The translations under genes and the position numbers were made by a program. The notes beneath the pieces are model-generated. The model was not told the origin of the DNA. It was given only the letters and a program-made list of their open reading frames with translations, and made no database searches. From contig DHOG01000133.1 in the NCBI GenBank assembly GCA_002410715.1, positions 1-13,945 of the forward strand: a DNA stretch of 13,945 bases. The letters run 5' to 3'. Each line of letters opens with the position of its first letter. The stretch's first letter is position 1. Source of the stretch: Ruminococcaceae bacterium UBA5396. Lineage in GTDB: Bacteria; Bacillota; Clostridia; Oscillospirales; Acutalibacteraceae. Of this stretch, positions 1 to 7,117 are shown one piece after another.

Positions 1-25
1 ATCCGGATAATACCGGCGGAGGGAT
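1..25 (+). promoter_or_regulatory. TPP riboswitch (THI element), 3' end only
   Basis: The first 25 bases match the 3' conserved part of the thiamine pyrophosphate riboswitch: a CCGG-ATAATA-CCGG hairpin followed by a GGAGGGA closing strand, as in the family consensus (GATAATGCCAGCGTAGGGA-like). The 5' half (the CTGAGA-containing strand) lies upstream of the window, so the aptamer is truncated by the window edge and is not necessarily broken. Its position before an intrinsic terminator and a thiamine transporter gene fits the usual OFF switch, in which TPP binding favours termination. The match is by eye; a covariance-model search with about 100 bases of extra upstream sequence would settle it. 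Confidence 0.85.
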
Positions 26-74
26 GTTTTCATTTAGCATAGACACCCAATCGGTGTTTTCTGTTACTGAACAA

Positions 75-99
75 CCTCCACAAACGTGGGGGCTTTTTT
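75..99 (+). terminator. Intrinsic terminator of the TPP riboswitch expression platform
   Basis: A 7-bp stem (75-81 with 86-92, including one T-G pair) closes an AAAC loop and is followed by C and six T's (94-99). It lies between the aptamer and the thiT ribosome binding site, so it is the likely regulated terminator. A weaker hairpin (43-47 with 53-57, then TTTT) lies between aptamer and terminator and may take part in the alternative fold. Confidence 0.8.
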
Positions 100-172
100 A
101 TATCCTTTTTACTTCATACATAATTCACTGTTATGCATTCCGGGAAATCACCTTGAAAGGGGAAATATACCC

Positions 173-1183
173 ATGAAGTCAAACAAATCTATCCTTCTTA
201 CCGAAAGCGGCATTATGCTAAGCTTTGCAACCCTACTCAGCATGATTGAAATAATCAGTCTGCCCTATGGCGGGGGCGTAACCGCCTTCAGCATGCTGCC
301 CGTCATTCTGATTGCCTACCGGCGTGGTGCTGTTCATGGCTTGCTTACCGCCCTTGCATTCAGCCTGCTTCAAATGCTTTTGGGACTGTCCAATCTATCC
401 TATGCAACATCGGTTATTGCTGTGGTGGCAATTATTGTAATTGACTATGTCTTTGCCTTTACGGTATTAGGGCTAGCCGGATTGTTCCGCAACATAAAAA
501 ATCAGACAACCGGGCTTGCAATCGGTACCGTGGTTGTCTGTTTCCTTCGTTATGTTGCTCATATTATAGCCGGCTCCACAGTATGGGCGGGGTTGTCAAT
601 ACCTACCACCGACGCATTGTTTTTCTCTATTGTATATAACTCCTATATGATACCCGAAACGCTTATCACCTTAGTTGGCGCGGTTGCACTGTCTCGGCTT
701 TTGGAGATGCGCGGTGAACAAATCACCCGTGCAGCGGTAAGGGAAAAAGCGCCCGATCTTGCCATCCTGCTATCAGGCATTGCAAAGGTGATTCTTGCCG
801 CCACTGCTGTTATTGATGTTGCAATGGTATTCACCAAACTCCAAAACCCCAAAACCGAGGAATTTGATGTCACTCAGATTTTTGCCGTCAACTGGCCGTT
901 GTTTCTGACAGTAACAGTTGGCGCTGCCATCCTTGCTCTGTTGTTTTTTGTCCAGGCAAAGCGTGTCCCCCCAGACAGCACCGTTAACCTAAAAGGCTTG
1001 TTTTCCTCTTTGCCGGTGGTTATCTTTACCGCCGCAGCGATTTATGATGTGGTCATTATCGTTCAGTCCTTTCTAAAGGAAACCTTAGAAATCGAGATGA
1101 TAATTCAAATGGTTGTTGCCTCGGCTTTGGCTGTCGGTGCTGCTGTTTATATCATTATGCGTATGATTAAAAAGAGAAAATAA
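173..1183 (+). CDS. thiT: Energy-coupled thiamine transporter ThiT (ECF S component) with extra C-terminal membrane domain
   Basis: This is the predicted substrate-binding membrane subunit that captures thiamine and works with a shared ECF module (EcfT and two ATPases, not in this window). The ATG at 173 is chosen because AAAGGGG (156-162) sits 10 nt upstream; the longer in-frame GTG at 86 lies inside the terminator stem. Residues 1-180 follow ThiT: about five to six hydrophobic helices, the GGGVTAFSMLPVILIAYRRG stretch (33-52), H130 and W138 (aligning with H125 and W133 of Lactococcus lactis ThiT), and YNSYMIPE (155-162, N156 aligning with N151). Typical ThiT proteins are about 180-200 residues, whereas this one has 336. 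Residues about 195-332 add roughly four more hydrophobic helices of unknown role, ending in a basic tail (KKRK). The TPP riboswitch upstream independently supports thiamine transport. Family call strong; function of the extension unknown. Confidence 0.88.
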   Translation: MKSNKSILLTESGIMLSFATLLSMIEIISLPYGGGVTAFSMLPVILIAYRRGAVHGLLTALAFSLLQMLLGLSNLSYATSVIAVVAIIVIDYVFAFTVLGLAGLFRNIKNQTTGLAIGTVVVCFLRYVAHIIAGSTVWAGLSIPTTDALFFSIVYNSYMIPETLITLVGAVALSRLLEMRGEQITRAAVREKAPDLAILLSGIAKVILAATAVIDVAMVFTKLQNPKTEEFDVTQIFAVNWPLFLTVTVGAAILALLFFVQAKRVPPDSTVNLKGLFSSLPVVIFTAAAIYDVVIIVQSFLKETLEIEMIIQMVVASALAVGAAVYIIMRMIKKRK

Positions 1184-1261
1184 GATTGTCTGACATGAGT
1201 ATTTCAGCGGTTTAAGACGCACTCCTTACGGCGTGTACCTTGTTGTTTCCAATACCGGTAG

Positions 1262-1331
1262 GGGCGGATTCTATTATCCGCCCGGGATTCTATATGGGAT
1301 TTGAGAATGTATAAGCATTTCCAAATCCCAT
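1262..1331. repeat. Two adjacent long inverted repeats, REP/MITE-like remnant
   Basis: GGGCGGAT (1262-1269) and ATCCGCCC (1276-1283) form a perfect 8-bp stem with a 6-nt loop. Next to it ATGGGATTTG (1294-1303) pairs perfectly with CAAATCCCAT (1322-1331), and further inner pairs (1305-1309 with 1316-1320) extend the stem. Neither is followed by a T-run, so they are not simple terminators. The GTAGGGGCGGAT...ATCCGCCCG form resembles short interspersed palindromes often found between genes in Clostridia; this is recalled from general familiarity and was not searched. Confidence 0.45.
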
Positions 1332-1358
1332 CACTCATTAAGACACCTTTTGAGTTTT

Positions 1359-1383
1359 GGAGTAACCGAGTGTTACTCCTTTT
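1359..1383 (+). terminator. Intrinsic terminator downstream of thiT
   Basis: GGAGTAAC (1359-1366) and GTTACTCC (1372-1379) form a perfect 8-bp stem with a 5-nt loop, followed directly by TTTT and then CTTG. On the opposite strand the hairpin is followed by A's, so it serves thiT only. It lies about 175 nt past the thiT stop. Confidence 0.7.
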
Positions 1384-1469
1384 CTTGTATTAATAAGAAT
1401 TTCTGCTTCGGGCAGCTTATCCTTTTCAGGTTGCGTTTGGATTTTAAGTTTCACATGATTAATTCATAG

Positions 1470-1495
1470 TAAAAGGCAAGGATCATTGCCTTTTA
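1470..1495. terminator. Two-way terminator-like hairpin
   Basis: AAAAGGCAA (1471-1479) and TTGCCTTTT (1486-1494) are perfect complements around a 6-nt loop, and T1470-A1495 adds a pair. The A-run before and T-run after the GC core give a terminator shape on both strands, so it may act as a backup for the convergent transcripts. Confidence 0.5.
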
Positions 1496-1518
1496 TGTAC
1501 GTTATCATTTTAGCCTTC

Positions 1519-1549
1519 AAAAGGAAAAGCAGCATCAACCAGATGCTGC
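1519..1549 (-). terminator. Intrinsic terminator of the long minus-strand operon
   Basis: GCAGCATC (1529-1536) pairs with GATGCTGC (1542-1549) around a 5-nt loop. Read on the minus strand the stem is followed by TTTTCCTTTT (1519-1528), a good release tract. It lies about 110 nt beyond the stop codon of the giant beta-helix gene, at the end of the operon. Confidence 0.7.
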
Positions 1550-1658
1550 CGAAATATAATTATCTCATTTTTCCTTTAAGCACTGTCTGACAGTACGCTT
1601 GAAACCAAAAAGTTGCGTTGTTTTCTAGTATTGCATAATTTGTTTTTCTACAAAAATT

Positions 1659-4600
1659 TTAAGATGCTGAAACCAAATCCAAACTATTTCCGTTCTGCTG
1701 AAGCTTCCATGCTGTATCTTGAATATATATAACTGAGTTAAGTTTACTTATATTTGATGCAGTGCCACGTACAACTCCGATTGTTGTGCCATTTGAAGGA
1801 AGCCATATTAGTTCAACAGATGATGCAGTTGAACTCAAAAAGTTACCCAGAATGTTAAGAGGTTTATTGGTTTCAATCAGCGTGCCTAATGTTAGGTTGC
1901 CATTGGCGACAAGGTTAATTCCATATGACCCTGCGATATTATTAAGTCTCAGAACACCTGCGATATTAACGCTACCGACAGCATTGTCATTGTTTATACC
2001 GTTTGCAGTACCTCTCGTTGTATCAATTGTCACATCGCCTGAAACTGCCAGAGGTCCACGGTTGTTGATGGCATGATTGCCCGTGTTGGATATATTGATA
2101 CTACCAGCCGTAATTTTGGAATAGCCAAGATTGCTTATACCAATACTTCCGCTTCCGGTGCCGTTCTTAACCTCAAACAAACCGGTTACTTCAATAATGC
2201 TAGGTAGAGCTGTTGTTCCCATGTTGTTGACAATACCGTTGCCTGTGAAACCGTTAACGCTTATAGCGTCTGCCTTAATTTTGCCGCCTTTGGCAGTTGT
2301 GGGATTGTTGACAATACCGTGACCTGATACAACATTGTTAACAGATATTTTGCCATCAGCTCCCGTTACCGTCGGTCTCGCTGCAACTTCGATAACGCCG
2401 CCTGAATTGTTAGTTATTGCAACAGCAGAGGTTTTCTCAATGCTGATACTGCCTGCATTGATTGTACCTACATTGTTGTAAATTCCGCTACCGCCTACCG
2501 ATTTTTGCCCGCCATCCGCTGGTCTTATCACGATAACGCCTGCATCCAAGGTACCTGTGGCGTTGGCGATGTAAATACCGTGCCCTGCGGCAATGGTAGT
2601 TGCGATGTTCTTAATCTCAAGCATTCCGTCAATCTTGATCACAACATTATTTGCACCGCTGTTTATGCGTACACCGTTACAGTTGCCGGATACAGCACCT
2701 GTTACGTTATCAATGAAAGCGTTGCCCTTTACCCATAAGTTTACACCATTGACTGCAGCACTGATTGCATGCCCGCCGGTATTTTTGATAATCAGATCGC
2801 CGCCGATGACAGTGTGCATATTTACGGCACCGTCAAAATTAATGCCGAAGTTGGCTACTGTATCGATTTCAACATTACCTGATACAGTCAAAGGACCGCG
2901 GTTGTTAATCCCTCGGGAAGTCATATTGTAAACTCGGATACTGCCTGCAGTGACTTTGGAATAGCCTAAGTTACTGATACCGATACTGCCTCCCCCTGTG
3001 CCGTTTTTAACTTCAAACAATCCAGAAACTTCAATGATACTTGGAAGCGCTGTAGTCCCTTGGTTATTGCTGACACCGTTACCAGTAAATCCATCAATAC
3101 TTATAGAATCTGCTTTAATTTTGCCTCCGTCGGCAGTCGAGGGGTTGTTGTTGATACCATTGCCCGAGATTACGTTGCTGATAGTTATTTTACCATCAGC
3201 GCCCTCTGTTCCCGATATAGCAGCTACATCAATCACGGCGCCGGAGTTATTGACGATAGCAACAGTGGCAGTTCTATCAATCATAATGCTTCCAGCGTTT
3301 ATTATACCGGAGTTTTGTATACCATTGCCGCCCGTTGACTTCGTGCTCTCGCCTGTCGGCACAATTGATATAGAAGCTGCTTTTACTGTGCCGGTAGTGC
3401 TGGCATTACGAATACCATGTCCGAGTTCAATATTTGTTATTTGAATGGTGCCTTTGGCTTCAATGTGAGCGTTTGAGGCTGCACCCTGCACACGTATACC
3501 ATCAAAATTGTCGTCTGCCAGGTTCTCACCGGTTAAAAAGTCTTTTCCTGTTACAGTATCAATAGTGATATTGTTTGCCGTCAGACTGCAATCAGCAGTA
3601 CTTGCAATAATGCCATGTCCACCAACATTTTTGATTTCCAGATTCCCGGCAATGGTGACAGTGCTACCAACAAGGAAGCCGAATTGGCTTGCACCGTCAA
3701 TCACTACATCACCTGTAATCGTCATTGGGCCGGTGGTGTTAATTGCATTAGCCAGCATTTGCGTGCCGACGTTAGTAATATGGACATTTTTACCTGTAAA
3801 TGTACCTACAATATTGTTTTCGTCAATGGCGTTGCTGAGGCCGTATTGTCCCACCGTGTCTATACGCAGCATACCGGTGATTTCCATTTTGCCTCCGTAG
3901 TTATAAAGACCATTGCTTGTGGTGTTATGTATGCTTATGTTAGTTGCCTTGATTTTTCCAGTGGCAACGTTATATATACCATGTCCTGAGATGTTTTCAA
4001 TTATCAAATTTTCCATTCCGGCGATGGTGCCGCTGTTGTGGATACTTGACGAGCCTGTATTTTTTATTGTTACCGTACCCTTACCTGTAAAGACTCCAAC
4101 GTTGCTTATACCATATTGACCGGTCTTATCTATAGTAAGGTTGTCGGCAGTGAACTCTCCGCCGTTATTATAAATTCCGTTGCTTATTGGGTTAATAATG
4201 GATATATCTTTTGCCGTCACAGCACCGCCCTCGTTGTAAATACCGTGCGTTGCACCATCCAATGATACGTCGGTTATTTGCAGCACTCCGCGGTTGTGAA
4301 TAACGCTTTTATCTTCAGCAACTTGAGTAATTTTAATATCAGAACCAGTTAGCTTACCTCCAATGGGATTACTTATACCGTATTCACCGGTCTTGTCTAT
4401 AGTCAGCCCGGATACCTTCATATCACCTGCATTTTGCACACCGTTTTTGCCAACGTTTTCAACAGAGACATTTTTAACGTCCATCTTGCCGACGTTGCTA
4501 ATACCGTATTCACCCGCCGTGTTTATCATAAGCCCAATAATATTAACATTGCCACCATTGTTGTAAATGCCATTTTTCTCTGAATTGTTGATAATCAAAT

Positions 4601-7088
4601 TCTCAGAGGTTATTTCACCTTCATTGTAGATGCCATGTACTGCACCTTCAATAGTCAAGTCTGTAAGATTGACATCCCCTCTGTTGTGAATACCACTCTT
4701 GTCGGCTCCTATATTGGCGATTTTTATATTTGAGCCGGTCAGCTTTCCACCTGCAGGATTGCTGATACCGTATTCGCTGGTCTTATCAATAGTAAGTCCG
4801 GATACCTTCATCTCTCCTGCATTTTGCACACCATTTTTGCCAATGTCTTTGACAGAAACATTCTTAATGTCCATCTTGCCTGTGTTGCTGATACCGTATT
4901 CACCTGTGGTATTTATTATAAGCCCCACTACATTAACATCACCGCCATTGTTGTAAATGCCGTTTTTCTTTGAATTGTTGATAATCAAATTCTCAGAGGT
5001 TATTTTACCTTCATTGTAGATGCCATGTACTGCACCTTCAATCGTCAGATTGGTAAGATTGACATCCCCTCTGTTGTGTATGCCGCTCTTGTCGGCTCCC
5101 ACATTGGCGATTTTGACATTTGAACCGGTAAGTTTTCCGCCGGCCGGATTGCTGATACCGTATTCGCGGGTACCATTAATATCAAGCTCATCAATCTTCA
5201 TTGTACCTTTATTATGTACACCGTTTTTGCCAACGTTTTTAATAGATAGATTATATGCGTCCACGGTGCCGGTATTACTGAATCCGTATTCACCCATACC
5301 GCTGATGGTCAGCTTATCTACCGAAACAACGCCGGCGTTATTGTAAATAGCGTTTTTTGAACAATTGGTAATGGTCAGGTTTTTCGCGGTTACCTTGCCG
5401 TCATTTTTAGAGGCTCTCTTGTCCGGACCACCATTGTAAATACCATGTACTGCGCCTTCAATGGATACATCGGTAATGTTCATTTCACCGCGGTTATGAA
5501 TAGCGCTGTTTTCCTTGCCCACTTTGGTGATGCGAATATCCGTACCCGTGAATTTTGAACCGGATGGATTGCTTATGCCATATTGCCCGATAGTATCCAG
5601 TCTCATGTTATTGACTGTTGCTGTACCTATATTATGTATGCCGTTTTTGGCAATGTCATTAAGCTCGGCATTGCGAAGAACTATTACGCCGCCCTTGGCA
5701 TTACTGATCCCGTATTGCCCTGTCTTGTCAATTATTAAATCTTCAACCGAAACTTTGCCTGCCATGTTATAAATAGCATTGTCACTAGTATCAGTGATAG
5801 TCAGTTTTTTTGCAGCCAGGTTACCTTCATTATAGATACTGTGTGACTGTGCTCCGGTTATGGACGTATTGTTTATTTCCATATCGCCTAAGTTACGGAT
5901 ACCGCTTTTATTGTTTGAAAGATTATCGATTTGAATATCTGAACCTATGAATTTAGCCCCCGGTGAATTGCCGATGGCGTGTTCAGAAACTATATCGATA
6001 ATCATGCCATCGATTGCAATTGTACCGGCCGTGTTAAACACTGCATAATTGTATGCGCTGGAAATGGTTATGTCAGATGCAGTAATCTCTCCTCCGTTGT
6101 TACCAATAGCATGAGTTTCGCTCTGACTTATCTTGGTGCTTTTAAGCTCCATCTTCCCGTCACCGTTATTTATTACACCGGCGTCTAAAATCTCAATATC
6201 CCCAACTTTTACAGTGCCCGAATTGTCTACGCTGTGAAGAAGCGCACCAGATATTGTACCGCCGACAATATCTGCTGTACCTCCACTGGCAATGTGAATG
6301 GAGTCCATTTTGCTGAAATCAATATTGCCACCTGTTAAACTAAGGCTGCCGTTTCTGGCAATGTATATGTTATGAGTTTTGGATTTTCCTACTTCTCCGC
6401 CGCTCATAGAAAGCTCTCCGGCATTATATACTACTGCGCCGTTTTCTGCGCCGCTTAGTTTTCCACCTGCAATTTCCATCTTGGAATTATTGATTACATT
6501 ATGTCCGGCTGCCTCGCTTAATGTACCGCCGTTTACTTTGAAATCACCGTTGTTAGCAACATTGGAATAATAAGCGCCCTTCAATTCAGCATTTTCTGAA
6601 ACTGTAAGGCTCGATTTGGGGGAAACATAGATATTGTTAGCCACACCGCTACCGTTAATGCTCACCTTGTCGCTTATCATAAGCTCTGCATCTGTGTTAA
6701 CGACTAAAACATTCAATTGTTTTAATGTGTCAAGCACACTTAGCTTTACACAACCGAACTTAGGCAGATCGCCCGGCTTAAACTCTTGTGCGTCCTGCGG
6801 CTGTGTTGCATCCTCAGACATTATAATAACGCCTTCACCCTTTAATACCTTCTTGCCGGACACATACAGTGTTTTGCTCACTAAATATGTTCCATCAAGT
6901 TCGATATCTACGACGCTTTCATCAGAGAAAAGTGCCTGCAATTCCTCGGTCCTGTCGTCGCCCAACGGCTTCATTGCCGAGTTGAAAGGTCCCAGACCGG
7001 CTATAGCCATAGCAGCTACAGACACAATACTGACCAAAACCAATGCTGCCACGCCTATTATTAACCGTGTTTTTATTGTTTTTGACAT
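1659..7088 (-). CDS. Giant secreted right-handed parallel beta-helix repeat protein (1,809 aa)
   Basis: The N-terminus is a Sec-type signal or membrane anchor: basic residues (KTIKTR) then a hydrophobic core at about residues 9-31. Residues about 64-90 (DGTYLV...LKGEG) look like the first strand and cap of a pectate-lyase-type beta-helix. From about 140 to 1735 the chain is a run of roughly 60 coils of 20-25 residues, each ending in a turn such as HGIYNEG, YGISN or NGIHN; the recurrent Asn suggests an asparagine ladder. The last 75 residues lack the motif and probably cap the helix. I see no LPXTG signal, SLH domain, C-terminal membrane anchor or recognisable lyase catalytic set, and few cysteines. 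The start has AAAAGGAG (7098-7105) 9 nt upstream. It is last in the operon, 29 nt after the EEP lipoprotein gene. A surface adhesin, glycan-binding protein or scaffold is plausible; the activity is unknown. Confidence 0.85.
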   Translation of the reverse strand: MSKTIKTRLIIGVAALVLVSIVSVAAMAIAGLGPFNSAMKPLGDDRTEELQALFSDESVVDIELDGTYLVSKTLYVSGKKVLKGEGVIIMSEDATQPQDAQEFKPGDLPKFGCVKLSVLDTLKQLNVLVVNTDAELMISDKVSINGSGVANNIYVSPKSSLTVSENAELKGAYYSNVANNGDFKVNGGTLSEAAGHNVINNSKMEIAGGKLSGAENGAVVYNAGELSMSGGEVGKSKTHNIYIARNGSLSLTGGNIDFSKMDSIHIASGGTADIVGGTISGALLHSVDNSGTVKVGDIEILDAGVINNGDGKMELKSTKISQSETHAIGNNGGEITASDITISSAYNYAVFNTAGTIAIDGMIIDIVSEHAIGNSPGAKFIGSDIQIDNLSNNKSGIRNLGDMEINNTSITGAQSHSIYNEGNLAAKKLTITDTSDNAIYNMAGKVSVEDLIIDKTGQYGISNAKGGVIVLRNAELNDIAKNGIHNIGTATVNNMRLDTIGQYGISNPSGSKFTGTDIRITKVGKENSAIHNRGEMNITDVSIEGAVHGIYNGGPDKRASKNDGKVTAKNLTITNCSKNAIYNNAGVVSVDKLTISGMGEYGFSNTGTVDAYNLSIKNVGKNGVHNKGTMKIDELDINGTREYGISNPAGGKLTGSNVKIANVGADKSGIHNRGDVNLTNLTIEGAVHGIYNEGKITSENLIINNSKKNGIYNNGGDVNVVGLIINTTGEYGISNTGKMDIKNVSVKDIGKNGVQNAGEMKVSGLTIDKTSEYGISNPAGGKLTGSNIKIANIGADKSGIHNRGDVNLTDLTIEGAVHGIYNEGEITSENLIINNSEKNGIYNNGGNVNIIGLMINTAGEYGISNVGKMDVKNVSVENVGKNGVQNAGDMKVSGLTIDKTGEYGISNPIGGKLTGSDIKITQVAEDKSVIHNRGVLQITDVSLDGATHGIYNEGGAVTAKDISIINPISNGIYNNGGEFTADNLTIDKTGQYGISNVGVFTGKGTVTIKNTGSSSIHNSGTIAGMENLIIENISGHGIYNVATGKIKATNISIHNTTSNGLYNYGGKMEITGMLRIDTVGQYGLSNAIDENNIVGTFTGKNVHITNVGTQMLANAINTTGPMTITGDVVIDGASQFGFLVGSTVTIAGNLEIKNVGGHGIIASTADCSLTANNITIDTVTGKDFLTGENLADDNFDGIRVQGAASNAHIEAKGTIQITNIELGHGIRNASTTGTVKAASISIVPTGESTKSTGGNGIQNSGIINAGSIMIDRTATVAIVNNSGAVIDVAAISGTEGADGKITISNVISGNGINNNPSTADGGKIKADSISIDGFTGNGVSNNQGTTALPSIIEVSGLFEVKNGTGGGSIGISNLGYSKVTAGSIRVYNMTSRGINNRGPLTVSGNVEIDTVANFGINFDGAVNMHTVIGGDLIIKNTGGHAISAAVNGVNLWVKGNAFIDNVTGAVSGNCNGVRINSGANNVVIKIDGMLEIKNIATTIAAGHGIYIANATGTLDAGVIVIRPADGGQKSVGGSGIYNNVGTINAGSISIEKTSAVAITNNSGGVIEVAARPTVTGADGKISVNNVVSGHGIVNNPTTAKGGKIKADAISVNGFTGNGIVNNMGTTALPSIIEVTGLFEVKNGTGSGSIGISNLGYSKITAGSINISNTGNHAINNRGPLAVSGDVTIDTTRGTANGINNDNAVGSVNIAGVLRLNNIAGSYGINLVANGNLTLGTLIETNKPLNILGNFLSSTASSVELIWLPSNGTTIGVVRGTASNISKLNSVIYIQDTAWKLQQNGNSLDLVSAS
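2054..3735 (-). repeat. 280-aa (about 840-bp) tandem duplication inside the beta-helix gene
   Basis: Two adjacent blocks, about 3735-2895 and 2894-2054, code for parallel coil series. The same sequence landmarks recur 840 bp apart: the start of the VKNGTG(G/S)GSIGISNLG block is near 2998 and 2158, TTALPSIIEV occurs in both, and RGPL(T/A)VSG recurs at 2893 and 2053. Small indels separate the outer edges (about 834 bp at the left end of the first block). The blocks are more diverged from each other than the central 390-bp units are, so the duplication looks older. Confidence 0.8.
4050..5641 (-). repeat. Higher-order 390-bp (130-aa) tandem repeats inside the beta-helix gene
   Basis: The codons for KNG(V/I)(H/Q)N recur with starts near 5641, 5221, 4831 and 4441, spaced 420, 390 and 390 bp, and a more diverged unit runs to about 4050. 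Each unit is six coils of 22, 21, 21, 25, 20 and 21 residues (130 in total). The two central units are very close in DNA: 4561-4680 and 4951-5070 differ at about 8 of 120 positions by my hand count. The first unit carries an extra 10 residues (within 5402-5433). Confidence 0.85.
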
Positions 7089-7117
7089 AATTTTTCGCTC
7101 CTTTTCAAGTGATATAC

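Larger units (their letters stand above)
1184..1658. other. Convergent intergenic region with several hairpins, no gene seen
   Basis: This 475-nt gap lies between the convergent thiT and giant beta-helix genes. I see no convincing coding frame or RNA gene. It contains a dispersed-repeat-like pair of inverted repeats (1262-1331), a terminator for the + strand (1359-1383), a two-way terminator-like hairpin (1470-1495), a terminator for the - strand (1519-1549) and an imperfect palindrome of no clear role (1578-1600). Confidence 0.6.

Noticed and set aside
86..172. Longer reading frame for thiT beginning at GTG 86.
   Set aside because: The codon lies inside the riboswitch terminator stem, and the ATG at 173 has a good ribosome site; the extra 29 residues do not look like ThiT.
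1578..1600. Imperfect palindrome AAGC-ACTGTC-T-GACAGT-AC-GCTT as a terminator or binding site.
   Set aside because: It has a one-base centre and no T-run on either strand, and nothing nearby gives it a role.
1780..1800. LPSNG near the C-terminus of the beta-helix protein as a sortase signal.
   Set aside because: It is not LPXTG, and no hydrophobic helix with a basic tail follows; the remaining residues are polar beta-type sequence.
2054..5641. Regularly spaced repeats as a CRISPR array.
   Set aside because: The periods are 390 and 840 bp, in frame and coding, without short constant repeats and variable spacers.
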